Assembly: GCF_040729435.1 (NCBI RefSeq)
Contig: NZ_CP160398.1
Location: forward strand, 4,135,001 to 4,199,000
Length of the DNA stretch: 64,000 bases
Source of the DNA: Pseudomonas sp. HOU2
Lineage (GTDB): Bacteria > Pseudomonadota > Gammaproteobacteria > Pseudomonadales > Pseudomonadaceae
Direction: 5' to 3'
A program made the translations under genes and the position numbers. Positions 48,070-57,606 of the stretch are shown in pieces. The notes beneath the pieces were generated by a model. The model did not search any database and was not told where the DNA came from. It saw only the letters and a list, made by a program, of their open reading frames with translations. Numbering within the stretch: position 1 is the stretch's first letter; each line of letters starts with the position of its first letter.

Positions 48070-49476
48070 TCAAGGCAAGTGATCCGCAGCGAAATCGGCT
48101 TCCGAACGTGCCCGCAGCCGACCCTTGCGACAGGCCTGCTGAAAGCGTTCGAAGTCGCGCTCGTTCTGCGCGGTGTAACTGCGGGCGTATTTGAACAGTG
48201 CGTCAGCCAAGGCATCACCCTTGCCGATGTAACCACTGATCAGCGCCGCATTGCCCGAGGCTTTGGCGTGGGCGCGGGCCAGTGCGCGGCCGCAGACCCG
48301 GGCATAGGCGGCGAAGGTTTCGGCGTCGAAGTTTTCCAGCTCGGCGGAGATCTTCATGTCGCGCAACTGCCGCACATAGAAATGCCGACCGTTGGGACCA
48401 GTGGTCCAGCCGAGAAACAGATCGCTCGCCGACTGCATCAGGCGCTGCCCTTCGACCACTCGCTGGCCTTCATGGCGCGTGCGGGACTTGGCCTTCACGT
48501 AATCGGCAAGCACCGAGCGCCGCGCCTCCTTGAATTGCAGAAACAACGGAAATTCCTGATCGTCAGTCAGCAACGCCACCAGACACCGGGTGCCGACACT
48601 GCCAACGCCGACCACTTTGAACGCCAGATCCTGCACGTGAAACCGCGAGAGCAATTCCCGCCGGTCAGCCTGCAGCGTGGTTCGGTAATCACGCATGAAC
48701 GTATCGAACAACGGTCGCCAATCCGCCAGCCGCAACCAGTCATCATCGGCGTCGAGCAGCGTGGTGTTCTTGTGCAGGTGGAAAATCTCCGGCAAATCGT
48801 CACGAATGACCAGCCGCCCATTCGCGTCGCGCTCGCTGATCTTCGGCAGCAACTCGGCGTGGGTGCGCCGCTCGGCCTTATCGACGGCGCGCTGCACATG
48901 CTCCAGCGCACTCTTGCGCGCCTGATCGAGCAAGTCTTCGTACTTGATCGATTCGTACCAGGTTTCCAGCGCGCTCTGTTCGGCGCACTCCAGCATCGTC
49001 GCCTGATAGGCGCCGACCATCTGCCGACACACGTCTTCCTCAACCGACTCGCCATGGCGCAAATCCCGCGCCGCCACCACAAAACTCGCCGCCAGCCGCT
49101 TCACATCCCATTCCCAAGGCCCGGGATGCGCCTCGTCGAAATCATTCACGCTGAACAACAGATTGCGCTCCGGCGTGGCAAACCCGCCGAAATTCATCAA
49201 GTGCGCATCCCCACAGATCGGCCCGACCAGCCCCATGTTTTCGGTACTCGACAGATCATGCGCCTGCAGCAATGCATTGCCACGGAAGAACGTGAAGGGC
49301 GACACCAGCATGCGTCCGTAACGCAGTTCCACCAGTGACGCGACGCGGCCCTGACTGGAGGCCTTGATCAGCGGGATTGGATCGCGGTTCATTTTTCCGC
49401 TGGTGGCGTGGGCGCTGCGCGAGCATTGCTTGCGGGCGTCCTTGCCTTGCTTCATGCGGGTTTGGAGGGTGGTCAT
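48070..49476 (-). CDS. DUF2252 protein
   Basis: A 468-residue DUF2252 protein. The family shares distant features with the kinase-like phosphotransferase fold: FFRGNALLQAHDL near 63-75, ICGDAHLMNFGGF near 87-99 (similar to the catalytic HGDLH loop), and VNDFDEAHPGPWEWDVKRLA near 109-128 (20 residues). No reaction is established. It begins at the ATG 49476 and is followed by a strong terminator. The gene stands alone, 76 bases downstream of the PliG-like gene on the same strand. Confidence 0.85.
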   Translation of the reverse strand: MTTLQTRMKQGKDARKQCSRSAHATSGKMNRDPIPLIKASSQGRVASLVELRYGRMLVSPFTFFRGNALLQAHDLSSTENMGLVGPICGDAHLMNFGGFATPERNLLFSVNDFDEAHPGPWEWDVKRLAASFVVAARDLRHGESVEEDVCRQMVGAYQATMLECAEQSALETWYESIKYEDLLDQARKSALEHVQRAVDKAERRTHAELLPKISERDANGRLVIRDDLPEIFHLHKNTTLLDADDDWLRLADWRPLFDTFMRDYRTTLQADRRELLSRFHVQDLAFKVVGVGSVGTRCLVALLTDDQEFPLFLQFKEARRSVLADYVKAKSRTRHEGQRVVEGQRLMQSASDLFLGWTTGPNGRHFYVRQLRDMKISAELENFDAETFAAYARVCGRALARAHAKASGNAALISGYIGKGDALADALFKYARSYTAQNERDFERFQQACRKGRLRARSEADFAADHLP

Positions 49477-49552
49477 CAGCGCTCGCTCTGGGAAGGGGCG
49501 CTGTGAGTGTAGAAGGGGATTTGCGGTTTATCCGTCGAGCCGTCGCTGCCTT

Positions 49553-49999
49553 TCAGGGACTTTTTGTTGCCGGTTTTTTCGCGTCCGTCGGCGGGTTGTC
49601 GGAAAGCCACAACGACAACGAATAACTGGCCACCGCCTGCCGCCGCGCCGCGTTGCGCATCAGATACACCTGAACCGTGTACTCGCCATCAACAGGCACG
49701 GCGGCGGCAAAGTGATCACCCATGATCGAACCGTTGAACAGCGCCTCGTCAGCACCCGGGGCGGCGACGTTGAAATAGGCGGACGTGTTGGAAGATTTGA
49801 AATCAACCGTCAGCGTCTGACCGGCCTTGGCAACGAGTTTGTATTCGGCGGTTTGATAGCCTTTGATCTTCTGTTTGAACTGCACGCTGCCGACTTCGCT
49901 CTTGAACGTGACCTGTTGCACACGGGGGGGAGGGGCGTCTGCAGCGATGGCGGGGAGTGACATCAACGAGGCCAAGGCGGCGGCGATCCAGGTGTTCAT
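49553..49999 (-). CDS. PliG-like periplasmic protein
   Basis: A 148-residue exported protein (signal 1-20, cleavage after AIAA). The mature part carries VQFKQKIKGYQTAEYKLVAK and then AGQTLTVDFK (residues about 39-68, given in two pieces), and later DGEYTVQVYLMRNAAR near 104-119. This pattern resembles PliG, the periplasmic inhibitor of g-type lysozyme; homologues are often mislabelled DNA breaking-rejoining proteins. A role in protection from lysozyme is possible but rests on resemblance only. It is the last gene before the presumed island. Confidence 0.6.
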   Translation of the reverse strand: MNTWIAAALASLMSLPAIAADAPPPRVQQVTFKSEVGSVQFKQKIKGYQTAEYKLVAKAGQTLTVDFKSSNTSAYFNVAAPGADEALFNGSIMGDHFAAAVPVDGEYTVQVYLMRNAARRQAVASYSLSLWLSDNPPTDAKKPATKSP

Positions 50000-50121
50000 G
50001 GTGTGTAATCTCCTTGATGTTCAAGCCGTAGCTGGGGGCTTCCAGTCACTGTGACAGTCGGATTTTGCAGGAGTGCGGCCTGCGCTAAAGGGGTCGCTCC
50101 GGTTGAGGGAACGCCAGATGC

Positions 50122-50150
50122 GATAAAGCCCGCATAAGGCGGGCTTTATC
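50122..50150. terminator. Strong palindrome, probable terminator
   Basis: A perfect 12-bp stem (50122-50133 with 50139-50150, GATAAAGCCCGC) around ATAAG. It lacks a long T-tract. It marks the end of ordinary chromosomal sequence; AT-richer DNA and the restriction genes start right after. Confidence 0.7.
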
Positions 50151-50193
50151 GTGGAGAGTTGATGGGCCGGGGTAATTTGAAAAGGCTCTGTAG

Positions 50194-50394
50194 CTATCTG
50201 TTTTTATTGGCTAATAATTGATCAGATAAATTCCTTGGAATACCAGCTGGAATGCTGTGTGGTCTAGTTTCCGATGGACGGTCATTTTTGAGTTGCGTCC
50301 CCTCCACGGCTTCGAGGTTAAAGCTCCAAGCGAATGGGCGTGACGGCGTTAGCCGTATGGACCGGACATGCTGAGACATACCGAGCTTGCACAT
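50194..50394 (-). CDS. Doubtful 66-residue ORF after hsdR
   Basis: An open frame (MCKLGMSQHV...) starts three bases after the hsdR stop. There is no good ribosome site (only GAG directly before the ATG) and no recognised domain. It could be the decayed remnant of a gene at the island edge or chance. Confidence 0.2.
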   Translation of the reverse strand: MCKLGMSQHVRSIRLTPSRPFAWSFNLEAVEGTQLKNDRPSETRPHSIPAGIPRNLSDQLLANKNR

Positions 50395-50397
50395 ATC

Positions 50398-53300
50398 TCA
50401 GCCCAGCATGCCCCTCATGCTCTGCTGCAACGAAGACTTGAGCGCTTCATCACTGGCTACCAGCCGGTAAAGCTCTAGGTCCTGGCGGCGGCGTATCAGC
50501 ATGACTTCCTCGAAAATCTTCTCGAACGCCAGTGCACGATGGTCTTCGTCCTGGCTCTTTTGGTACTTTGGCTCAAAGTCCGGATGTTCCTGAATGCCCT
50601 TTAGAATACTCAGGAACTTCACGCGCTTTTCTTCAGTGGTCACACCCCAGCCCTGGAACCAACGCTCGTTGAAGCTCTGGATGATTTGGTCAAGCGGGTC
50701 CTTTTCCTGCTCACCACCATGTACCCCACGCGGATTTGGGTTGGCTGGATCCAGCTCGGTTTCCACGTCATCCAACGCAATGCTGTGGTTCAACTTGACT
50801 CGTTCCAGCCCATAGGACGCGAGGTCAACCGAGTTAAGCAGAGCGTCGATTTCGTCGGCGTCTTTGTCCTGCACTTTGAGTTTCGGGATCAGGAACTTGA
50901 GGAACCAGAACAGCTTTTCCCAGGCCACAATCTCATACGGCATGATCGAGGCCATCTGGCCGTAGATCTTCACGAACTGCTTGGCCTTGATTTTGAAATC
51001 GACCTTGGCCTCATCCTCTAGCTCTAGTTCCACGTCGAAACGCTCAGTGGCGATATCGATCAGCACAGCCAGCTTTTCAGCATCGACGTTGTCGAAATAC
51101 TGCGTGGCAAATGCCTCTACTTCCGGCCACTCGTAGACGCCGACCTCGTCCAGCTGGTCCTTGAGTTCGTGCAGCACATTGATATCCGTTGCTCCGGACA
51201 GGCTGGTAGCCGTATAGAATGGGTCGAAGGAGGCTTTGATGTCCTCCACCTGGTTGAAGAAATCCAGAACGAAGAGGTCTTCGGTCTTCTTGCCCCACTT
51301 CGGCGCGGCTCGATTAAGGCGCGACAGCGCTTGCACTGCGAGTACGTACTGCAGCTTCTTGTCCACGTACATGGCACACAGCTTAGGCTGATCGAAGCCT
51401 GTCAGGTACTTGTTGGCCACCACCAGCAATCGGTATTCGTCGGTGTCGAATTTGTCTCGCGTATCCGCTTCGGGGAAGCGGTTGATGCCGGCTTCGGTGT
51501 ACTCGATACCATCAACCAATTTTTCGCCGGAGAAGGCAATTAGCGCCTTGAACGGGTTGCCGCGCGCTGCCAGCAAGCGGCTGATGGCCTTGTGATAACG
51601 GATGGCGGCTTCGATGTTTTGGGTTATGACCATGCCCTTGGCCTGGCCCTTGAGCTTTTTCGGCGTGACCACCTGCTCAATAAAATGCTCCAGCATCACC
51701 TCGGCCTTAACGTCGATGGTCTGCTGGTCGCGTTCGACATAGGCGCGTAGCTTCTTCTGTGCTTTCAGCGTGTCAAACAGCGGATTGTCCTCGATGGACT
51801 TCTGAATTTCGTAGTAGCTGCGGTACGTGGTGTAGTTGGCCAGCACATCGAGGATAAAGCCCTCTTCAATGGCCTGCTTCATCGAGTACAGGTGGAAGGG
51901 CGCGAAGCGGCCATCGGCCTGCTGCTCGCCGAACTTCTCCAGCGTGCTGTTCTTCGGCGTGGCGGTGAAGGCAAAGTACGAGGCATTGCCGCGCATCTTG
52001 CTGTTCTTGATGGCGCTGAGGATCTTCTCCTGAGTGTCGTCTTGCTCGTCGCCGCCCATCACCTTGTTCATCGTGCCGTGGCTGCTACCGTCCTGCGAGC
52101 TGTGTGCCTCGTCGATGATCACGGCAAAGCGTTTGCCGGCCATGTCGTCGATGCCATCCACGATCACCGGGAATTTCTGGATGGTGGTAATGATGATTTT
52201 TTTTCCCTGCTCCAGCGCCCGCTGGAGGTCAGAGGACTTCAGCGCCGGAGCGATGATGTTTTTTACCTCGGAGAACTCGCGTAGGTTCTCGCGCAATTGC
52301 TTGTCCAGCAGGCGGCGGTCGGTCACCACAATCACCGAGTCGAACAGCGGCACATCTAGAGCGCGCGCGCCGACAACGTCCAGTGAAGCCGGATAGGTTT
52401 CTATCAACTGATAGGCCGCCCAGGTGATGGAGTTCGATTTGCCCGAGCCGGCTGAGTGCTGAATCAGGTAGCGCTGACCCACGCCATGCTGGCTGGCATG
52501 CGTCACTAGGCGGCGCACCACATCCAGTTGGTGGTAGCGCGGGAAAAACAGCGTACGCTTGGCCAGTGGCATCTTGCTGCTGCCGTCCAGGCGCACAAAG
52601 TGTTGGATGATGTTGGCCACACTTTCGCGGCTGAAAATCTCCTGCCACAGGTAGGCGCTCTTGTGCCCGGCGGGGTTGGGCGGGTTACCAGCCCCGTGAT
52701 TGTGGCCTTTGTTGAATGGCAGGAAGAACGTCGCGACACCTGCCAACTTCGTGGTCATGTAGACCTCGTCGGTGTCTACCGTCATGTGCACTAGGCAGCG
52801 GCCGAATTGCAGCAACGGCTGGCCCGTGTCGCGGTTCTGCTTGTACTGCTTTTGCCCGTGATAACGGGCGTTCTGGCCCGTCCAGGGGTTCTTCAGCTCC
52901 AGCGTGGCGAAGGGCAAGCCATTGATAAACAGCACCAGGTCGATTTCTTCCAGTGGATTACTCATGGAGTAACGCACTTGGCGGGTGCTGCTAAAGATAT
53001 TCGCCGCAAACTGCTGTTTGACTCGCTCCGAACTGCTCGCAAGCGGCGCGGGGTACATCAGGTTAAGGTGCACGTCGTCGATGGCCAGGCCGCGCTTGAG
53101 CAGGTGCAGTACACCGTACTTCTTGGCCAGCCGGTCGAAGCGTTCGAGGATGCGTAGATCCCAGTCCTCGTAGCGCTGCTTGAGACGCTCAAGATCATCG
53201 CCTTGGCTGGCCTCAAAAAATTGCCACAAGCAACGGCTATCCACGGCATAGTGGGCATTGAAATCCTGAGCTCGACCCAGTCGATACCCGTGGTTGAGGG

Positions 53301-53409
53301 CCGCCGGCACCGCGCTGTCACGGACCAGCGCCTGCTCTTCTAGGCAAGTGCCGGTGAGGTATTTCTCGATGCTAGCTTCCAGCGCCTGTTCGTTGGTCTT
53401 GCTTACCAT
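50398..53409 (-). CDS. hsdR: Type I restriction enzyme R subunit HsdR
   Basis: HsdR, 1003 residues, is the translocase and endonuclease of a type I system; with HsdM2 and HsdS it cuts unmodified DNA after ATP-driven translocation. The N-terminal nuclease domain shows EIDLVLFINGLPFATLELKN near 153-172 (20 residues), with the Asp and ExK active site. Helicase motifs follow: SAGSGKSNS near 320, VVTDRRLL near 365, and IIDEAHSSQDG near 431-441. Start ATG 53409 has AAGGAAG six bases upstream. It is separated from hsdS by 228 bases that hold a 27-residue frame. Confidence 0.95.
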   Translation of the reverse strand: MVSKTNEQALEASIEKYLTGTCLEEQALVRDSAVPAALNHGYRLGRAQDFNAHYAVDSRCLWQFFEASQGDDLERLKQRYEDWDLRILERFDRLAKKYGVLHLLKRGLAIDDVHLNLMYPAPLASSSERVKQQFAANIFSSTRQVRYSMSNPLEEIDLVLFINGLPFATLELKNPWTGQNARYHGQKQYKQNRDTGQPLLQFGRCLVHMTVDTDEVYMTTKLAGVATFFLPFNKGHNHGAGNPPNPAGHKSAYLWQEIFSRESVANIIQHFVRLDGSSKMPLAKRTLFFPRYHQLDVVRRLVTHASQHGVGQRYLIQHSAGSGKSNSITWAAYQLIETYPASLDVVGARALDVPLFDSVIVVTDRRLLDKQLRENLREFSEVKNIIAPALKSSDLQRALEQGKKIIITTIQKFPVIVDGIDDMAGKRFAVIIDEAHSSQDGSSHGTMNKVMGGDEQDDTQEKILSAIKNSKMRGNASYFAFTATPKNSTLEKFGEQQADGRFAPFHLYSMKQAIEEGFILDVLANYTTYRSYYEIQKSIEDNPLFDTLKAQKKLRAYVERDQQTIDVKAEVMLEHFIEQVVTPKKLKGQAKGMVITQNIEAAIRYHKAISRLLAARGNPFKALIAFSGEKLVDGIEYTEAGINRFPEADTRDKFDTDEYRLLVVANKYLTGFDQPKLCAMYVDKKLQYVLAVQALSRLNRAAPKWGKKTEDLFVLDFFNQVEDIKASFDPFYTATSLSGATDINVLHELKDQLDEVGVYEWPEVEAFATQYFDNVDAEKLAVLIDIATERFDVELELEDEAKVDFKIKAKQFVKIYGQMASIMPYEIVAWEKLFWFLKFLIPKLKVQDKDADEIDALLNSVDLASYGLERVKLNHSIALDDVETELDPANPNPRGVHGGEQEKDPLDQIIQSFNERWFQGWGVTTEEKRVKFLSILKGIQEHPDFEPKYQKSQDEDHRALAFEKIFEEVMLIRRRQDLELYRLVASDEALKSSLQQSMRGMLG

Positions 53410-53554
53410 GCCGGCTTCCTTATGCCTGTTCTTTCTGCCAGGCTAGCCCGGCGCGGGGTGCAAATTTCTAAAACTGCCCAGCCAGCGGGGGTAGACATTC
53501 GTCGCTACCCACCTGACTTACCACTAACCCATTGATCCACTCGACAGCAAACAA

Positions 53555-53638
53555 TTAACAGAGCTGGCCGACAGCCTGCTGAATGTCTAACGGCTCGGCG
53601 TATTTGTCTAAGCACTGCAGTTGCTGCTGGGCATCCAT
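53555..53638 (-). CDS. 27-residue ORF overlapping the hsdS stop
   Basis: The frame reads MDAQQQLQCLDKYAEPLD and ends nine residues later (QQAVGQLC follow an Ile). Its ATG overlaps the hsdS TGA (TGATG), so it would be coupled to hsdS. It may be the stump of an accessory gene lost between hsdS and hsdR, or a real small protein. No family is recognised. Confidence 0.35.
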   Translation of the reverse strand: MDAQQQLQCLDKYAEPLDIQQAVGQLC

Positions 53639-54966
53639 CAGGCCACCTCCATATCTTGAGTCTCCGGCTCCGACACGCCCGGCACTTTGATCTTGCCGGT
53701 CACGGCGCTATTGATCAGGGTGACTTTGTATTCTTTGAGTTTGGTGATTTGTTGTTCAAGTAAATCGAGAGCTTTGTTCAGCTTCTCCGACTCAAGATCA
53801 AGGTGCGCCACTATTGCGTCCTGTTCCTCACGGTTTGGAAAACCAATTTCCATAGACATAAACATATGACCGTAAAAGCGCAAGCGTGAAGAGTGCAGGC
53901 CCGTTGAGACTTTGTTGTAGTGCGCAATATAAGTCGTAGTTTTCAGAAGCATCTCAAGGTACTGCGGATTTAATGTGCCGTGATTCAGCTGCCTGTAAAC
54001 CCCATAGGCCGAACTAACGATGCCAGCCCGATCAGAAACGCCAAGCGCGCCCATCCAGGCCCACATAATGTTGAATATAAGATCATCTTTCTGGCAAGTC
54101 TTTGATCCGGTGTAATCCTCAGACATAAACATTGTCACATTCTTTTCTGAGCGAGGCGTTACTCCAGTCAGATGAGAAACTGAGAGAAGCTCTTGCTGCC
54201 CGTCGGGGGAGCGCTCATCGACTTCGCGGAAAATATACTTGGCTCGCTTTATCGACCAATGCGACGGAATTTCGCCAATCCATTCGATATCGGAGTTCCG
54301 CATGGGTGCACGCGGATTAAGGCCGCGGGTTACGGCCTGCTGGATCAGTATCTGCTTGCGCTCCTTGAGTAGTTCGATCTGGCGTTCCTTGGTCTGAATC
54401 GCCTGATCAATTTGTGCAGTTTTAACAGATAAAAATCGAGCAATAAGCTTCTGTTCTTGAATTGGCGGGTTGAGTGATTTAAAAGCCAGAAATACATCCT
54501 TCGGAATGGTATTTCTCAAGCCTTTGTACAGAAACCTCAGTCGCTTTCCTGAGTCAAGACTTAGGTAAAGGTATTGAAGATATTCTTCATCGAATTTTCT
54601 GCGCGGCCGGAACACCGTGTAGGCGCCCGTTATCATTCCATGCAAAGAGGAAAGACCAATGGTTCTAGGCGTTTCCTCAACATCGAACAAGCAGAAAACA
54701 AAGTCGCCAGGAGTGACCTCTTGGTAGGTGTCAAACTCTGCGGGAAACTTTCCTTCTGGATTGTCCATGTCGCGTTTGATAATCCCGCCTAGAGTGAGCG
54801 ACAGAAGCGTATAACGATTGGAATTCTTGCCAACAAGATTTTTGTTAAGATCAAAAATGTACTTGTTTGCCAGGGTCTTCCAGTGTGCGGGAACACTTCC
54901 ATAGCACTCAACGCCGGAGTCACGATAGTTCTCATAGGTCGGGAAAGAGCCGAGAGATTTAGACAT
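53638..54966 (-). CDS. hsdS: Type I restriction specificity subunit HsdS
   Basis: HsdS, 442 residues, sets the DNA target of the methylase and restriction enzyme. Two target-recognition domains are visible, each opening with a similar phrase: GSVPAHWKTLANKYIF near 23-38 and GEIPSHWSIKRAKYIF near 234-249. Each ends in a helical spacer: QEQKLIARFLSVKTAQIDQA near 175-194 (20 residues) and REEQDAIVAHLDLESEKLN near 383-401. The target sequence cannot be read. The start at 54966 overlaps the hsdM stop by 8 bases. The base composition is AT-richer than the neighbours, as is usual for swapped specificity domains. Confidence 0.93.
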   Translation of the reverse strand: MSKSLGSFPTYENYRDSGVECYGSVPAHWKTLANKYIFDLNKNLVGKNSNRYTLLSLTLGGIIKRDMDNPEGKFPAEFDTYQEVTPGDFVFCLFDVEETPRTIGLSSLHGMITGAYTVFRPRRKFDEEYLQYLYLSLDSGKRLRFLYKGLRNTIPKDVFLAFKSLNPPIQEQKLIARFLSVKTAQIDQAIQTKERQIELLKERKQILIQQAVTRGLNPRAPMRNSDIEWIGEIPSHWSIKRAKYIFREVDERSPDGQQELLSVSHLTGVTPRSEKNVTMFMSEDYTGSKTCQKDDLIFNIMWAWMGALGVSDRAGIVSSAYGVYRQLNHGTLNPQYLEMLLKTTTYIAHYNKVSTGLHSSRLRFYGHMFMSMEIGFPNREEQDAIVAHLDLESEKLNKALDLLEQQITKLKEYKVTLINSAVTGKIKVPGVSEPETQDMEVA

Positions 54967-57373
54967 TGTTGACTCCAGAAACCTCGTCGAGAGGCACTCC
55001 CAAAATCTCCGCAATCAACCCTTCCGCCTGCTGCTCCAGCGCCACTATCTTCCGAGCCACTTCGTCCATGCTGCGCAGAGGTTGGTGCTTGTAGAAGTAT
55101 TTGTTGAAGCTGATCTCGTAGCCGATCTTCACCGACTCCAGATTGATCCAGGCCTCGGCGACATGGGGCACCACTTCGGCCTTGAAGAAGCGGTGGATGG
55201 AATCGGCCAGGGGGATGCTTTCGCTGTCGCGCAGGTCGCTATTGGATTCATAGGTAATAAATTCGCCGGTCCTGTCGCTGGGGTAGTAGCCGAAGTCCGG
55301 TAGGTCGGCCTCGCGGCAGTCCAGCCGCTCCAGCAGCGCGGCCAGCTCAGAGCGGTCAAATTTCTCCACCTTGCGGATGACCTTGGCGGCGTTTTCGTCG
55401 TACCAGCTCACTGCATTGAGCACCTGATTGCGCTCACTGGCACCGAGCTTGATGCTGGCCTCTTTACTCAGTTGTTTAAGCGCCTTGTCCACCTGTTTGG
55501 CGAACAGGTTGAAGTCGTCATATTCCTCGCTGCCGATGGCTTGCATCAGGTAGTTGGCCACGGTGACCAGCAGGGACTGCTTAGCCCATGTTTCCAGGCT
55601 CAGCAGCTTTTTGCGCTGCTTGGCGTTGAGCTCCAGGCCTTGTTCTTCACACCAGGTGAGGATGGCTTTTTCATGGGTGGTCAAGGTAGCGTCCTGATAC
55701 ACCGCCTCGCCCCACTCTTGGTAAATCCACTGCATGGGTTCGCGCAGAGCCTTATCGAAACGTAGGGTTTCGATGCGCTCGGCGCTGAACTGCGCCTTGC
55801 GCCGGTCTGGCCGTTCGATGCTGACCTTGTGGTAGCCGAAGTCGCGGTTATCAAACACCTGCGCGGCAATGCCGTCACCACCGGCCGGGCGGTCGCAGCT
55901 GGCCAGGTCGAGGTAGGTTTGGGTGATCTGCTCGATATGCTCGGGGGCAAATTCACAGTTTTTGTTGCCGAGGTTTTTGCGCAGTTTGCGGTAGAGCAGG
56001 CTGGCATCGATCAGTTGCACCTTACCTCGGCGCTGCGCCGGCTTATTGCTGGTGAGCAGCCAGATATAGGTGGTGATGCCGGTGTTGTAGAACAGATTGT
56101 TGGGCAACTGGATGATTGCATCAAGCAGGTCGTTTTCGATCAGGTGGCGGCGGATATTGCTCTCGCCACCACCGGCGTCGCCGGTAAACAGGCTGGAGCC
56201 GTTATGCACCGAGGCGATTCGCGAGCCGAGGCCGCTATCTCCGGGAGCTTTCATTTTGTTGACCATTTCCATCAGAAACAGCAACTGGCCGTCGCTGGAG
56301 CGCGGGGTGGCGTCCTGCAACTCGGCGTTGTCCCAATAGTCTGCGAGGCTAACCTTGAAGCGCGGATCGATCACGTCGCCGCCGTCTTTGATGAACTTCT
56401 GTTCGCTGGCCCAACTTTTACCGTAGGGCGGGTTGGACAGCATGAAGTCGAAGCGGCTGCCGGCAAATTCGTCCACCGAGAGGGTGGAGCCGGGGCGGAT
56501 GTGGGCAGGGTTGTTGCCCTTGATCATCATGTCCGACTTGCAAATGGCATAGGTCTCGTCGTTGATCTCCTTGCCATAGAGGTGAATGTCGCGCTGGATG
56601 GCCGAGTCCGGGTATTTTTCTTCGATAAAATTCTGCGACTCGGTGAGCATGCCGCCACTGCCGCAGGCCGGGTCGTAGATGGTCATCACGGTGGGCAGGC
56701 GGTCTTTGATCGGGTCGAAGACCAGGTGGGTCATCAGCTCGATCACTTCGCGCGGGGTGAAGTGCTCGCCGGCTTCCTCGTTGTTCTCTTCGTTGAACTT
56801 GCGGATCAGCTCTTCGAACACATAGCCCATGCCCAGGTTGCTCAGGGCTGGTAGGCGGTTGCCGTGCGGGTCTTCGCTGTCCTGCGGGGTGAGGTTGATG
56901 GTGGGCGAGGTGAATTTCTCAAGTACGTCAAGCAGCACGTCTTTGCTGGCCATGTGGCGCATCTGCGACTTGAGATTGAAGCGCCGGATGATGTCTTTGA
57001 CGTTGTCGCTAAAGCCGTCGAGGTATTCCTCAACGTTGCTCAGGAGGATCTGCTGGTTGTTGGTGGCGGTCTTCTGCAGTTGGCTTAGCGTCCACTTGCT
57101 GGTGTTGTAGAACACATAACCGGAAGCGGCACGCAGGGCGCTGTCGTCCAGTTCGGTCTGGCTCATTTCATTTTGCTGAAAGGCCAGCTCTTCCATTACC
57201 TTGACCTTGCTCGCCTCCAGCAGGGCATCGAGCCGGCGCAGCACCACCATAGGCAGGATGACGTCACGGTATTTTCCGCGCACATACACGTCGCGCAGGC
57301 AGTCGTCGGCAATCGACCAGATAAATGAAACCAGTTTGTTGTGGACCGCGTGGTTCAACTGCAGATACTCCAA
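54959..57373 (-). CDS. hsdM: Type I restriction modification subunit HsdM
   Basis: HsdM, about 800 residues, is the N6-adenine methyltransferase of the type I system. The helical N-terminal domain precedes EAGEHFTPREVIELMTHL near 191-208, the S-adenosylmethionine motif DPACGSGGML near 228-237, and the catalytic NPPYG near 310-314. The C-terminal 250 residues are longer than in E. coli HsdM. No ATG fits the N-terminus: a TTG at 57373 is the first start codon, and a TTG at 57358 has GGAG nine bases upstream and may be the true start. It is the first gene of hsdM-hsdS-hsdR, 233 bases after the OGFr-like gene. Confidence 0.93.
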   Translation of the reverse strand: MEYLQLNHAVHNKLVSFIWSIADDCLRDVYVRGKYRDVILPMVVLRRLDALLEASKVKVMEELAFQQNEMSQTELDDSALRAASGYVFYNTSKWTLSQLQKTATNNQQILLSNVEEYLDGFSDNVKDIIRRFNLKSQMRHMASKDVLLDVLEKFTSPTINLTPQDSEDPHGNRLPALSNLGMGYVFEELIRKFNEENNEEAGEHFTPREVIELMTHLVFDPIKDRLPTVMTIYDPACGSGGMLTESQNFIEEKYPDSAIQRDIHLYGKEINDETYAICKSDMMIKGNNPAHIRPGSTLSVDEFAGSRFDFMLSNPPYGKSWASEQKFIKDGGDVIDPRFKVSLADYWDNAELQDATPRSSDGQLLFLMEMVNKMKAPGDSGLGSRIASVHNGSSLFTGDAGGGESNIRRHLIENDLLDAIIQLPNNLFYNTGITTYIWLLTSNKPAQRRGKVQLIDASLLYRKLRKNLGNKNCEFAPEHIEQITQTYLDLASCDRPAGGDGIAAQVFDNRDFGYHKVSIERPDRRKAQFSAERIETLRFDKALREPMQWIYQEWGEAVYQDATLTTHEKAILTWCEEQGLELNAKQRKKLLSLETWAKQSLLVTVANYLMQAIGSEEYDDFNLFAKQVDKALKQLSKEASIKLGASERNQVLNAVSWYDENAAKVIRKVEKFDRSELAALLERLDCREADLPDFGYYPSDRTGEFITYESNSDLRDSESIPLADSIHRFFKAEVVPHVAEAWINLESVKIGYEISFNKYFYKHQPLRSMDEVARKIVALEQQAEGLIAEILGVPLDEVSGVNNV

Positions 57374-57606
57374 ATCAAAGCGCTGAATAGCAGCGCTGCT
57401 AGGGCGGCTTTACCGCACCCATGTGCAAGCTAAGGAGCGCATCATAACCAATGCAGCTGCGCTTTTGGCGGAGGTGAGGTAAGCGGATCGAACACACCTT
57501 CAGAACTCCAGCATTAAGGTCGACGATGGTTGAACACTTTAAGAAGGCGCCATGATGCTTGCTGAACGAGTCTAGGCTCCGCAGGTGGTGGTCTGCGGCG
57601 CGTATT

